Shown here: positions 25,158 to 38,626 of the stretch, piece after piece
How the letters are laid out: each line of letters starts with the position of its first letter
Numbering within the stretch: the first letter of the stretch is position 1
Assembly (NCBI RefSeq): GCF_040869045.1
Contig: NC_090319.1
Span: forward strand, 60,298,779 to 60,362,778
Origin: Eurosta solidaginis
Taxonomy: Eukaryota > Arthropoda > Insecta > Diptera > Tephritidae
Direction of reading: 5' to 3'
Length of the DNA: 64,000 bases
Notes under the pieces: model-generated
Database searches by the model: none
Told to the model about the DNA's origin: nothing
The model's input: only the letters and a program-made list of their open reading frames with translations
Made by a program: the position numbers and the translations under genes

Positions 25158-27265
25158 ATCCCCAAATGATCCCGAAATTATCCAGAAAAATCCACGAAAT
25201 GACCCCGACGCTATCGCGGACAGATCCCGAAATCCATCTAGAAATGCCACGGAAGGGTCTCGAAAAGTTCCCGGAATAGTCCCAAAAAACCCGAAATGAC
25301 AACGACACGATTCTAGACTTATCCAGAGAACCACACAGAAATGATCCCTGAAGGTGTTCCAAAATGATCCCGAAAAGATTCCGAAATGACCCTGACGGGC
25401 TCCCGGACGGTTCTCAAAAACCATCCAGGAAATATCCAGGAAGGGTCCTTAGGGGATCCACGACTGATCGTGAAAACCATACAGAAATGATTCCGGAAGG
25501 GTTCCAAAATGATCCCGTATTAGGCCCGAAAAGTCCTGAAATGACCCAGACGGGATCCCAGACGGATTCCGAAAACTATCCAGAAATGATGGCGGAAAGG
25601 TCCTCAAATGATCCCCTAATAGTCCCGAAATGACCCTGACGGTATTTCGAACGGACTCCTAAATGACCCTGACGGGATCCCGGACAGATCTCGAAATCCA
25701 TCCAGAAATGATCTTGGAAGGGCCCAAAATAATCCCGAAACAATCTCCGAAAAGTTCAGAAATTACCCCGACGGGATCCCGCACGGATCCCAAAAACTAT
25801 CCAGAAATGATGCCGAAATGTCCTCAAATGATCCCCTAATAGTCCCGAAATTACCGAAAACCATCCAAAAATTATGCCGGAAGGGACCCCAAATGATCCC
25901 GAATACCATACAGAAATGATGCCGGAAAATACCCCAAATGATCCCGAAAAAGTCCCGAAAAAGTTCCGAAATGACCCTGACGGGCTCCCGGATGGTTCTC
26001 AAAAACCATCCAGAAAATATCCAGAAAGGGTCCTTAGGGGATCCACGACGCATCGCGAAAACCATACAGAAATGATCCCGGAAGGGTCCCAAAATGATCC
26101 CGTATTAGTCCCGAAAAGTCCTGAAATGACCCCGACGGGATCCCAGACGGATTCCGAAAACTATCCAGAAATGATGCCGGAATGTCCTCAAATGATCCCC
26201 TAATAGTCCCGAAATTACCGAAAACCATCCAGAAATTATGCCGAAAGGGTCCCCAAATGATCCGATACCAGTCGATAAAAAGTCCCGAAATAACCCCGAC
26301 GGGATCCCGGACGGATCCTCAAAATCATATAGAAATGATGCCGGAAGGTACCCCAAGTGATCCCGAAATAGTCCCGAAATGACCCTGGCAGGATCCCGTA
26401 CGGATCCCGAAAATCATCCAGAAATGATGCCGAAAGGGTCCCCAAATCATCCCGTATTAGTCGAGAAAAAGTCCTGAATTGACCCCGTCGGGATCCCGGA
26501 TGGATCCTCAAAACCATATAGAAATGATGCCGGAAGGTACCCCAAATGATCCCGAAATAGTCCCGAAATGACCCCGACGGGATACCGGACGGATCCCGAA
26601 AACCATACAGAAATGATGCCGAAAAGGTCCCCAAATGATCCCGTATTAGTCGAGAAAAAGTCCCGAAATTACCCCGACGGGAGCCCGGACGGATCCCGAA
26701 AACCATTGGGAAGTGATGCCAAAATGGTCCCCAAATGATCCCGTATTAGTCGAGAAAGGGCCCCGAAATGACCCTGAAGGGATCCGGACGGAACCCGAAA
26801 ACCATCCAGAAATGATGCCGAAAGGGTCCTCAAATGATCCCGTATCAGTCGAGAAAAAGTCCAGAAATGACCTCGACGGGACCCGGACGGATCCCGACAA
26901 CCATCCAGAAATGATGCCGAAAGGGTCACCAAATGATCCAGTCTTAGTCGAGAAAAAGTTCCGAAATGACCCCGACGGGATCCCGGACGGATCCCGAAAA
27001 CCGTCCAGAAATGATGCCGGAAGGGTCCCCAAATGATCGCGAAATAGTCCCGAAATGATCCCGGAATAGTCCCGAAAATGTCCCAAAATAATCCCGATGG
27101 AATCCCGGACGGATCCCGAAAACTATACACAAATGATCCCGGAAGGGTCCCAAAATAATCCCGGAATAGTCCCGAAAAAGTCCAGAAATAACCCCGGCGG
27201 GATCGCGGACGGATCCCGAAAACAATCCAGAAATGATCCCGGAAGGGTCTCGATATGACCCAAAC
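25158..27265. repeat. Array 6 (2.1 kb), copy of array 4
   Basis: Same variant order as array 4 with rare substitutions. At 26461 it has GTCGAGAAAAAGTCC where array 4 has lost two A residues. Confidence 0.9.
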
Positions 27266-28219
27266 GGGATTACAAATAGTGTGAAGATAATTATAAAACC
27301 ATGTTAATAAGGCAACAGGCGCGTTGGAGCGAATGAAGAGTTACAAAGAAACATACAGTTAAAGCTAATAAAAGCGGGCTAATAAAAACAATTGAAGGAG
27401 GGCGGATGGCGGGTGGAGGAGAGTACCACTGATCGTTTTTCCAAAAATGTTTAGATCTCGATCTGTATGAGCCAGATACCAAAAATTATTGATTTTAGGA
27501 CAAAATTTACATTGAGTTATAACAATTTATAGATTTTGCGCGAGAGGGGAAAGGAGGGGGGGTGTATCACTGCTCACTTTGTAAGCCCTCGACTTATTTC
27601 ACCCATTGAGTTTGTAATATTGGTGAAGGTCAGTATACGTAAAGTTATAATGTGTAAAAATTGTTAAAAAGTAATTATTCGAAGGGGTCGTGGCACCCCC
27701 TTCCCCCTTTCCATGTTCGAAAAAAATTTCGCCAGTAGCCTATTATCTCTGTCCCAAATTTCATCAAAATCCGTGAAGCCGTTCTGGCGTGATTCAGTCG
27801 CAAAGACAAAAAAATATATTAATTAAATTATAACTGTTCCTAGGGGGCGGAGACCACGCCCCTTTTGAAAAATATATAGCTAGTAGATCCTTCTAGACTA
27901 TTGGCTATATGCATGCCAAATTTCATACAAATCCGTCCAGCCGTTCTTGCGTGATTGAGTCACAAAGACAAACGTCTGGACAAACATCCAAACATCCAAA
28001 CATCCAAACATCTTCACATCCAAACTTTGCCATTTATAATATACTAGCCTTTACCCGCGGCCCCGTCCGCAAGGCGAAATTCAAATATATGGGCTATTCG
28101 CGTTAGCCTGCTTATAAAGTTATCTGTTTAATGCATTTTATTTTTGTTTTCTGTCTAATGCATTTTATTTTTGTAATTGAGTAAAAAAAAGAACTAAATG
28201 AGCTGATAACCTGATAGGA
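27266..28219 (-). mobile_element. Linker 6: T module plus H module 7
   Basis: Copy of linker 4 with the G run shortened to 7. H begins at 28043 and keeps the 27-bp internal duplication. Confidence 0.75.
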
Positions 28220-31200
28220 TCCGAAATGATCCCGAAATTAGAAAATATCCAGGAAGGGTCCCTAAATTATCCCGACATACTCCAGAAAAAGTTCCGAAAT
28301 GGCTCCGAGGGGATCCACGACGGATCGTGAAAACCATCCCGAAAATGATCCCGAAATAGTCCGGAAATGTCCCAGATGGGATCCCGCACAGATCCAGAAA
28401 TGATCCCACAAAGGTTCAAAAACTATCCCGGAAAAGTAACAAAAACCCCGAAATGGCTCCTACGGCATCGCGGACGGATCCAGAAATGATCTCGGAAGGG
28501 TCCCCAAATGATCCCAAAATGGTCCCGAAATGACCCTGATGGGTCAGGCAAACCATCAAGAAATTATGCCGGAAGGGTCCCCAAATGATCCCGAAATAAT
28601 ACAGAAAAAAACACGAAACGACCCCTAGAGGATCTCCAAATGATCCCGTATTAGCACCGAAAAGGTCCCGAAATAACCCCGACGGGATCCCGGACAAATC
28701 CCGAAAAACATCCAGAAATGATGCCGGAAGGTATCCCAAGTAATTCCGAAAGAGTCCCGCAATGATTCCGACGGGATCCCGAACGGATACCGAAAATCAT
28801 CCAGAAGTGATGCCGGAAAGGTCCTCAAATGATCACCTAATAGTCCCGAAATGACCCATATGGGGTCCTGGACGGATCCCGTAAACCATCCAGAAATGAT
28901 CCCGATATAGTCCCGAAGAAGTCCCGAAATGACCCTGACGGGATCTCGAACGCATCCCTAAATGACCCTGATGGGATCCCGGACAGATCCCGAAATCCAT
29001 CCAGAAATGATCTTGGGAGGGACCCCAAATGATCCCGAAAAAGTCCCGCAATGATTTCGACGGGATCCTGAACGGATACCGAAAACCATCCAGAAGTGAT
29101 GCCGGAAAGGTCCTCAAATGATCACCTAATACCAAAATAACCCTGACGGCATCCTGGATTGATCCCGAAATCCATCCAGAAATGATCTTGGGAAGGTCCC
29201 AAAATGATCCCGAAATAGTCTCGGAAAAGTCCAGAAATTACCCTGACGGGTTCCCGGACGAATCTTGAAAGCCATCCTTAAATGATCCCGAAAAAGTCCC
29301 GAAATGACCCTGACGGGACCCCGAAAGGATCCCGAAAACTATCCAGAAATGATGCCGGAAAGGTCCTCAAATAATCTCCTAATAGTTCCGAATAGACCCT
29401 GACGGGATCCCGAACGGATCCCGACAACTATCTAGAAATGATGCCGAAAGGGCCCGCAAATGAACCCGTATTAGTCGAGAAAAAGTCCCGAAATGACCCC
29501 GACGGGATGCCGGACGAATCCCAAAAAACCATCCACAAATGAATCCGGAAGGGGCCCCAAATTATACCGAAAAAGTCCCGCAATTATTCCGACGGGATCC
29601 TGAACGGATACCGAAAACCATCCAGAAGTGATGCCGGAAAGGTCCTCAAATGATCACCTAATAGTCCCAAAATGACCCTGACGGAATCCCGTACAGATCC
29701 CGAAATCCATCCAGAAATGATCTTGGGAAGGTCCCAAAATGATCCCGAAATAGTCTCGGAAAAGTCCAGAAATTACCCTGACGGGTTCCCTGACGAATCC
29801 TGAAAGCCATCCTTAAATGATCCCCAAAAAGTCCCGAAATGACCCTGACGGGATCCCGAAAGGATTCCGAAAACTATCCAGAAATGATTCCGGAAAGGTC
29901 CTCAAATGATCCCCTAATAGTCCCGAAATGACCGTGACGGGATCCCGAACGGATCCCGACAACTATCCAGAAATGATGCCGAAAGGGTCCGCAAATGATC
30001 CCGTATTAGTCGAGAAAAAGTCCCGAAATAACCCCGACGGGATGCCGGACGGATCCCGAAAACCATCCAGAAATGATGCCGGAAGGGCCCCCAACTGATC
30101 CCCGAAAAGGTCCCCAAATGACCCCGACGAGATCCCGGACGGATACCGAAAACCGTCCAGAAATGATGCCGGAAAGGTCCTCAAATGATCACCTAATAGT
30201 CCCGAAATGACCCTTAAGGGATCCTGGACGGATCCCGTAAACCATCCAGAAATGATCCCGATATAGTCCCGAAGAAGTCCCGAAATGACCCTGACGGGAT
30301 CTCGAAAGCAACCCTAAATGACCCTGACGGGATCCCGGACAGATCCCGAAATCCATCCAGAAATGATCCTGGGAGGAAACCCAAATGATCCCGAAAAAGT
30401 TCCGCAATGATTCCGACGGGATCCTGAACGGATACCGAAAACCATCCAGAAGTGATGCGGGAAAGGTCCTCAAATGATCACCTAATAGTCCCAAAATGAC
30501 CCTGACGGCATCCCGGACTGATCCCGAAATCCATCCAGGAATGATCTTGGGAAGGTCCCAAAATGATCCCGAAAAAGTCCCGCAATGATTCCGAGGGGAT
30601 CCTGATCGGATACAGAAAACCATCCAGAAGTGATGCCGGAAGGGTCCTCAAATGATCACCTAATAGCAAAATGACCCTGACGGCATCCCGGACTGATCCC
30701 AAAATCCATCCAGAAATGATCTTGGGAAGGTCCCAAAATTATCCCGAAATAGTCTCGGAAAAGTTCAGAAATTACCCTGACGGGTTCCCGGACGAATCCT
30801 GAAAGCCATCTCTAAATGATCCCGAAAAAGTCCCGAAATGACCCTGACTGGACCCCGAAAGGATCCCGAAAACTATCCAGAAATGATGCCGGAAATGTCC
30901 TCAAATGATCACCTAATAGTTCCGAAAAGACCCTGACGGGATCCCGAACGGATCCCGAACGGATCCCGACAACTATCTAGAAATGATGCCGAAAGGGCCC
31001 GCAAATGATCCCGTATCAGTCGAGAAAAAGTCCCGAAATGAACCCGACGGGATGCCGGACGAATCCCAAAAACCATCCAGAAATGATGCCGGAAGGGACA
31101 CCAAATGATCCCGAAAAAGTCCCGCAATAATTCCGACGGGATCCTGAGCGGATACCGAAAACCATCCAGAAGTGATGCCGAAAAGGTCCTCAAATGATCA

Positions 31201-33987
31201 CCTAATAGTCCCAAAATGACCCTGACGGCATCCCGGACAGATCCCGAAATCCATCCAGAAATGATCTTGGGAGGGTCCCAAAATTATCCCGAAATAGTCT
31301 GGGAAAAGTCCAGAAATTACCCTGACGGAACCCGGACGAATCCTGAAAACCAATCTTAAATGATGCCGAAAAAGTCCCGAAATGACCCTGATGGGACCCG
31401 GAAGGGATCCCGAAAACTAACCAGAAATGATGCCGGAAAGGTCCTCAAATGATCTCCCAATAGTTCCGAAAAGACCATGATGGGATCCTGAACGAATCCC
31501 GACAACTATCCAGAAATGATACCGAAAGGGCCCGCAAATGATCCCGTATTAGTCGAGAAAAGGTCCCGAAATGACCCCGACGGGATGCCGGACGAATTCC
31601 AAAAACCATCCAGAAATGATGTCGGAAGGGACCCCAATGATCCCGAAAAAGTCCCGCAATTATTCCGACGGGAATCTGAACGGATACCGAAAACCATCCA
31701 GAAGTGATGCCGGAACGGTCCTCAAATGCACCCCTAATGGTCCCAAAATGACCCTGAGGGCATCCCGGACAAATCCCGAAATCCATCCAGAAATGATCTT
31801 GGGAAGGTCCCAAAATGATCCCGAAATAGTCTCGGAAAAGTCCAGAAATTACCCTGACGGGTTCCCGGACGAATCCTGAAAGCCATCCTTAAATGATCCC
31901 GAAAAAGCCCCGAAATGACCCTGACGGGATCCCGAAAGGTTTCCAAAAACTATCCAGAAATGATGCGGGAAAGGTCCTCAAATGATCCCCTAATAGTTCC
32001 GAAATGACCGTGACGGGATCCCGAACGGATCCCGACAACTATCCAGAAATTATGCCGAAAGGGTCCGCAAATGATCCCGTATTAGTCGAGAAAAAGTCCC
32101 GAAATGACCCCGACGGGATCCCGGACGAATCCCAAAAAACATCCACAAATGATGCCGGTAGGTATCCCAAATGATCCCGAAATAATCCCGAAATGACCTC
32201 GTCGGCATCCCGGACGGATACCGAAAATTATCCAGAAATAATGCCGGAAAGGTCCACAAATGATCCCCTAATAGTCCCGAAATTACCCTGATGGGATCCC
32301 GGACGGATCCCGAAAACCATCCAGAAATGATGCCGGAAGAGCCCCCAAATGATCCCGAAAAAGTCCCCAAATGACCCCGACGATATCCCGGACGGATCCC
32401 GAAAACCATCCAGAAATGATGCCCGAAGAGCCCGCAAATGATCCCGAAAAAGTCCCCGACGAGATCCCGCACGGATCCCGAAAACCATCCAGAAATGATG
32501 CCGGAAGAGCCCCAAATGATCCCGAAAAAGTCTCCAAATGACCCCGATATACTCCAGAAAAGGTTCCGAAATGGCTCCGAGGGAATCAACGACGGATCGC
32601 GAAAACCATACAGAAATGATTCCGGAAGGATCCCAAAATGATCCCGAAATAGTCCGGAAATGACCCAGATGGGATCCCGCACAGATCCAGAAATGATCCC
32701 GGAAGGGTCCAAAAACTATCCCGGAAAAGTAACAAAAAATCCCGAAATGGCTCCTACGGCATCCCGGACGGATCCAGAAATGATCTCGGAAGGGTCCCCA
32801 AATGATCCCAAAATGGTCCCGAAATGACCCTGATGGATCCGGCAAACCATCAAGAAATTATGCCGGAAGGGTCCCCAAATGATCCCGAAATAAAACAGAA
32901 AAAGTCACGAAACGACCCCTAGAGGATCCCCAAATGATCCCGTATTAGCCCCGAAAGTCCCAAAATGACCCAGACGGGATCCCTAAAGGATTCCGAAAAC
33001 AATACAGAAATGATGCCGGAAAGGTCCTCAAATGATCCCCTAATAGTCCCGAAATGACTGTGACGGGATCCCGACAACTATCCAGAAATGATGCCGAAAG
33101 GGTCCGCAAATGATCCCGTGTTAGTCGAAAAAAAGTCCCGAAAGGACCACGACGGGATCCCGGACGAATCCCATAAACCATCCAGAAATGATGCCGGTAG
33201 GTATCCCAAATGATCCCGAAATAGTCCCGAAATGACCTCGTCGGCATCCCGGACGGATCCCGAAAATTATCCAGAAATGATGCCGGAAAGGTTCCCAAAT
33301 GATCCCCTAATAGTCCCGAAATTACCCTAATGGGATCCCGGACGGATCCCGAAAACCATCCAGAAATGATGCCGAAAGGGTTCCCAAATGATCCCGTATT
33401 AGTCGCGAAAAAGTCCCGAAATGACCCCGACGGGATCCCGGACGGATCCCGAAAACCATCCAGAAATGATGCCGGATGAGCCCCAAAATGATCCCGAAAA
33501 AGTCCCCAAATGACCCCGACGAGATCCCGGACGGATCCCGAAAACCATCCAGAAATGATGCCGGAAGAGCCCCCAAATGATCCCGAAAAAGTCCCCAAAT
33601 GACCCCGACGATATCCCGGACGGATCCCGAAAACCATCAAGAAATGATGCCGGAAGAGCCCCCAAATGATCCCGAAAAAGTCCCCATATGACCCCGACGA
33701 GATCCCGCACGGATCCCGAAAACCATCCAGAAATGATGCCGGAAGGGTCCCCAAATGATCGCGAAATAGTCCCGAAATGATTCCGGAGTAGTCCCGAAAA
33801 TGTTCCAAAATAACCCCGACGGGATCCCGGACGGATCCCGTAAACTATACAGAAATGATCCCGGAAGGGTCCCAAAATGATCCCGAAATAGTCCCGAAAA
33901 AGTCCCGAAATTACCCCGGCGTAATCCCGGACCGATCCCGAAAACCATCCAGAAATGAACCCGGAAGGGTCTCGATATGACCCTTAC
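28220..33987. repeat. Array 7 (5.8 kb), copy of array 5
   Basis: Landmarks sit exactly 9775 bp after those of array 5, with no net indel over 5.7 kb. Only scattered substitutions separate the copies. Confidence 0.9.
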
Positions 33988-34937
33988 GGGATTGCAAATA
34001 AGGTGAAGCTAATTATAAAGCCATGTTAATAAGGCAGCAGGCGCATTGGAGCGAATAAAAAGTTAGATAGAAACATACAGGTAAAGCTAATAAAAGCGTG
34101 CTAATAAAAACAATTGATGGAGGGCGGATGGCGGGAGTAGAGGAGAGGACCACTGATCGTTCCTCCAAAATTTTCTAGATCTCGTTCTATATGTACCAGA
34201 TACCAAAAACTGTTGATTTAGGAGAAAATTTAGATTGAGTTATAACAATTTATGGATTTTACACCAGAGGGGGGGTGATAAAGGGGGGCGGGCGGAGGGT
34301 GTCACTGCTTACTTTGTAAGCCCTCGACTTATTTGACCCCTTGAGTCTGTGATATTGGTGAAGGCCACGTAAAGTTATAATGTGTAAAAATTATGAAAAA
34401 TAATTTCTCGAAGGGGTAATGGGACCCCCACCCCTCTTTCCATGTTCGAAAAAAATTTCGCTAGTAGACTACTGTCTGTGTCCCAAATTTCATCAAAATC
34501 CGTGTAGCCATTCTGGCGTGATTCAGTCGCAAAGACGAAAAAATATAATAATTAAATTATAACTGTTCCTAGGGGGCGGGGACCACGCCCCTTTTGAAAA
34601 ATATATAGCTAGTAGATCCTTCTAGACTATTGGCTATATGTGTGCAAAATTTCATCCAAATCGGTCCAGCCGTTCTTGCGTTATTGAGTCACAAAGACAA
34701 ACGTCTGGACAAACATCCAAACATCCAAACATCCAAACATCTTAACATCCAAACTTTCCCATTTATAATATACTAGCCTTTACCCGCGGCCCCGTCCGCA
34801 AGGAGAAAATTAAATATAAGGGATATTCACGTTAGCCTGCTTATCAAGTTATCTGTTTAAAAAGATGTTTCTGTCCAATACATTTTATTTTCGTAATTGA
34901 GTAAAAAAAGAACTAAATGAGCTGATAACCTGACAGG
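33988..34937 (-). mobile_element. Linker 7: T module plus H module 8
   Basis: T has a five-base loss (GGCCACGTAAAG where others have GGCCAGTATACGTAAAG). The octamer run includes AAACATCTTAACATCC. H starts at 34772. It groups with linkers 9 and 11 by ATTATGAAAAATAATTTC-type variants. Confidence 0.75.
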
Positions 34938-37900
34938 ATCCCCAAATGATCCCGAAATTATTTAGAAAAATCCACGAAATGACCCCGACGCTATCGCGGA
35001 CAAATCCCGAAAACCATTTAGAAATGCCACGGAAGGGTCTCCAAAAGTTCCCGGAATAGTCCCAAAAAACCCGAAATGACAACGACACGATTCTAGACTT
35101 ATCCAGAGAACCACAAAGAAATGATGCCTGAAGGGTACCAAAATGATCCCGAAATAGTCCCGAAAAAGTTCCGAAATGACCCTGACGGGCTCCCGGACGG
35201 TTCTCAAAAACCACCCAGAAAATATCCAGGAAGGGTCCTTAGGGGATCCACGACGGATCGCGAAAACCATACAGAAATGATTCCGGAAGGGTCCCAAAAT
35301 GATCCCGTATTAGTCCCGAAAAAGTCCTGAAATGACCCCGACGGGATCCCAGGCGGATTCCGAAAACTATCCAGAAATGATGCCGGAAAGGTCCTCAAAT
35401 GATCCCCTAATATTCCTGAAATGACCCTGACGGGATCTCGAATGGACTCCTAAATGACCCTGACGGGATCCCGGACAGATCTCGAAATCCATCCAGAAAT
35501 GATCTTGGAAACCCAAAATAATCCCGAAACAATATCTGAAAAGTCCAGAAATTACCCCGACGGGATCCCTCACGGATCCCAAAAACTATCCAGAAATGAT
35601 GCCGCAATGTCCTTAAATGATCCCCTAATAGTTCCGAAATGACCGAAAACCATCCAGAAATTATGCCGGAAGGGACCCCAAATGATCCCGAATACCATAC
35701 AGAAATGATGCCGGAAAATACCCCAAATGATCCCCAAATAGTCCCAAAAAAGTTCCGAAATGACTCGGAAGGGATCCCGGACGGATCCCGAAAACCATCC
35801 AGAAATTATGCCGAAAGGGTCCCCTAATGATCCGATACCAGTCGATAAAAAGTCCCGAAATAACCCCGACGGGATCCCGGACGGATCCTCAAAATCATAT
35901 AGAAATGATGCCGGAAGGTACCCCAAATGATACCGAAATAGTCCCGAAATGACCCTGGCAGGATCCCGTACGGATCCCGAAAACCATCCAGAAATGATGC
36001 CGAAAGGCTCCCCTAATTAGCCCGTATTAGTCCCGAAAAAGCCCCGAAATGACCCCGACGGGATTCCTGACGGATCCCGAAAAGCATCCAGAAATAATGC
36101 CGAAAGGGTCCGCAAATCATCCCGTATTAGTCAAGAAAAAGTCCTGAATTGACCCCGTCGGGATCCCGGATGGATCCCGAAAACTATCTAGAAATAATGC
36201 CGGAAGGTACCCCAAATGATCCCGAAATAGTCCCGAAATGACCCCGACGGGATCCCGGACGGATCCCGAAAACTGTCTAGAAATGATGCCGGAAGATATC
36301 CCGAATTATTCCCGAAATGACCCTGACGGGATCTCGGAAGGATCCCTAAAACCATCTAGAAATGGTGCCGGAAGGTACCTCAAATGATCCCGAAATAGTC
36401 CCGAAATGACCCCGACGGGATACCGGACGGATCCCGAAAACCATCCAGAAATGATGCCGAAAGCGTTCCCAAATGATCCCGTATTCGTCGAGAAAAATGA
36501 CCTCGACGGAATCCCGGACGGATCCTCAAAACCATATAGAAATGATGCCGGAAGGTACCCCAAAGGATCCCGAAATAGTTCCGTAATGAACCTGACGGGA
36601 TCCCGGACGGATCCCGAAAACCATCTAGAAATGATGCCGGAAGGTACCCCAAATGATCCCGAAATAGTCCCGAAATGACCCCGACGGGATCCCGGACGGA
36701 TCCCGAAAACCATCCAGAAATGATGCCGAAAGCGTCCCCAAATGATCCCGTATTAGTCGAGGAAAAGTCCCGAAATGACCCCGACTGGTTCCCGGACGGA
36801 TCCCGAAAAGCATCCAGATATGATGCCGAAAGGGTCCCCAAATGATCCCGTATAAGTCGAGAAAAAGTCCCGAAATGACCAAGACTGGATCCCGGACGGA
36901 TCCCGAAAACCATCCAGAAATGATGCCGAAAGCGTCCCCAAATGATCCCGTATTAGTCGAGAAAAGTCCCGAAATTACCCCGACGGGTTCCCGGACGGAT
37001 CCCGAAAAGCATTCAGATATGATGCCGAATGGGTCGCCAAATGATCACGTATTAGTCGAGAAAAAGTCCCGAAATAACCCCGACGGGATCCCGAACGGAT
37101 CCTCAAAATCATATAGAAGTGATGCCGGAAGGTACCCCAAATGATCCCGTATTAGTCGAGAAAAAGTCTCAAAATTACCCTGAAGGGATCCCGAACGGAT
37201 CCCGAAAACCATACAGAAATGATGCCGAAAAGGTCACTAAATGATCCCGTATAAGTCGAGAAAAAGTCCCGAAATGACCAAGACGGGATCCCGGACGGAT
37301 CCCGAAAACCATCCAGAAATGATGCCGAAAGCGTCCCCAAATTATCCCGTATTAGTCGAGAAAGAGTCCCGAAATGACCCCGACGGGATCCCGGACGGAT
37401 CCCGAAAACCATCTAGAAATGATGCCGGAAGGTACCCCAAATGAACCCGTATTAGTCGAGAAAAAGTCCCAAAATTACCCTGAAGGGATCCCGAACGGAT
37501 CCCGAAAACCATACAGAAATGATGCCGAAAAGGTCACTAAATGATCCCGTATAAGTCGAGAAAAAGTCCCGAAATGACCAAGACGGGATCCCGGACGGAT
37601 CCCGAAAACCATCCAGAAATGATGCCGAAAGCGTCCCCAAATTATCCCGTATTAGTCGAGAAAGAGTCCCGAAATGACCCCGACGGGATCCCGGACGGAT
37701 CCCGAAAACCATCTAGAAATGATGCCGGAAGGTACCCCAAATGATCCCGAAATAGTCCCGAAATTACCCCGACGGGATCCCGGACGGATCCCGAAAACCA
37801 TCCAGAAATGATGCCGAAAGTGTCCCCAAATGATCCCGTATTAGTCTAGAAAAAGTCCCGAAATGACCCCGACGGGTTCCGGACGGATCCCGAAAACCAT

Positions 37901-38626
37901 CGAGAAATGATGCCGAAAGGGTCCCCAAATGATCCCGTATAAGTTGAGAAAAAGTCCCGAAATGACCAAGACGGGATCCCGGACGGATCCCGAAAACCAT
38001 CTAGCAATGATGCCGGAAGCTACCCCAAATGATCCCGTATTAGTCGAGAAAAAGTCCCAAAATGACCCTGAAGGGATCCCGAAAACCACACAGAAATGAT
38101 GCCGAAAAGGTCCCCAAATGATCCCGTAGTAGTCGAGAAAAAGTCCCGAAATGACCCCGACGGGATCCCGGACGGATCCCGAAAACCATCGAGAAATGAT
38201 GCCGAAAGGGTCCCCAAATGATCCCGTATTAGTCGAGAAAGGGCCCCGAAATGACCCTGACGGGATCCGGACGGAACCCGAAAACCATCCAGAAATGATG
38301 CCGAAAGGGTCCTCAAATGATCCCGTATCAGTCGAGAAAAAGTCCAGAAATGACCCTGACGGGACCCGGACGGATCCCGAAAACCATCCAGAAATGATGC
38401 CGAAAGGCTCCCCAAATGATCCCGTCTTAGTCGAGAAAAAGTTCCGAAATGACCCCGACGGGATCCCGGACGGATCCCGAAAACCGTCCAGAAATGATGC
38501 CGGAAGGGTCCCAAAATAATCCCGGAATAGTCCCGAAAAAGTCCAGAAATGACCCCGGCGGGATCGCGGACGGATCCCGAAAACCATCCAGAAATGATCC
38601 CTGAAGGGTCTCGATATGACCCAAAC
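34938..38626. repeat. Array 8 (3.7 kb), rich in 100-bp monomers
   Basis: The left kilobase closely matches the left kilobase of array 11 (53.43-54.6 kb) and array 10. The centre is dominated by regular 100-bp monomers carrying CCGTATTAGTCGAGAAAAAG, which alternate with 89-bp monomers ending in GGTACCCCAAATG. Confidence 0.9.
37141..37740. repeat. Perfectly tandem 300-bp higher-order repeat, two copies
   Basis: 37141-37440 and 37441-37740 are the same apart from two substitutions in the first 30 bases (ATGATCCC/ATGAACCC and GTCTCAAA/GTCCCAAA). Each copy is three monomers of about 100 bp, so this is a very recent local exchange. Confidence 0.95.

Larger units (their letters stand above)
24348..34130. 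repeat. Tandem segmental duplication, copy 2 (about 9.78 kb)
   Basis: The second copy of 14575-24347, directly adjacent and in the same orientation. It ends in linker 7 where variants diverge (CCAAAATTTTCTAG versus CCAAAATTGTCTAG). Confidence 0.9.
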
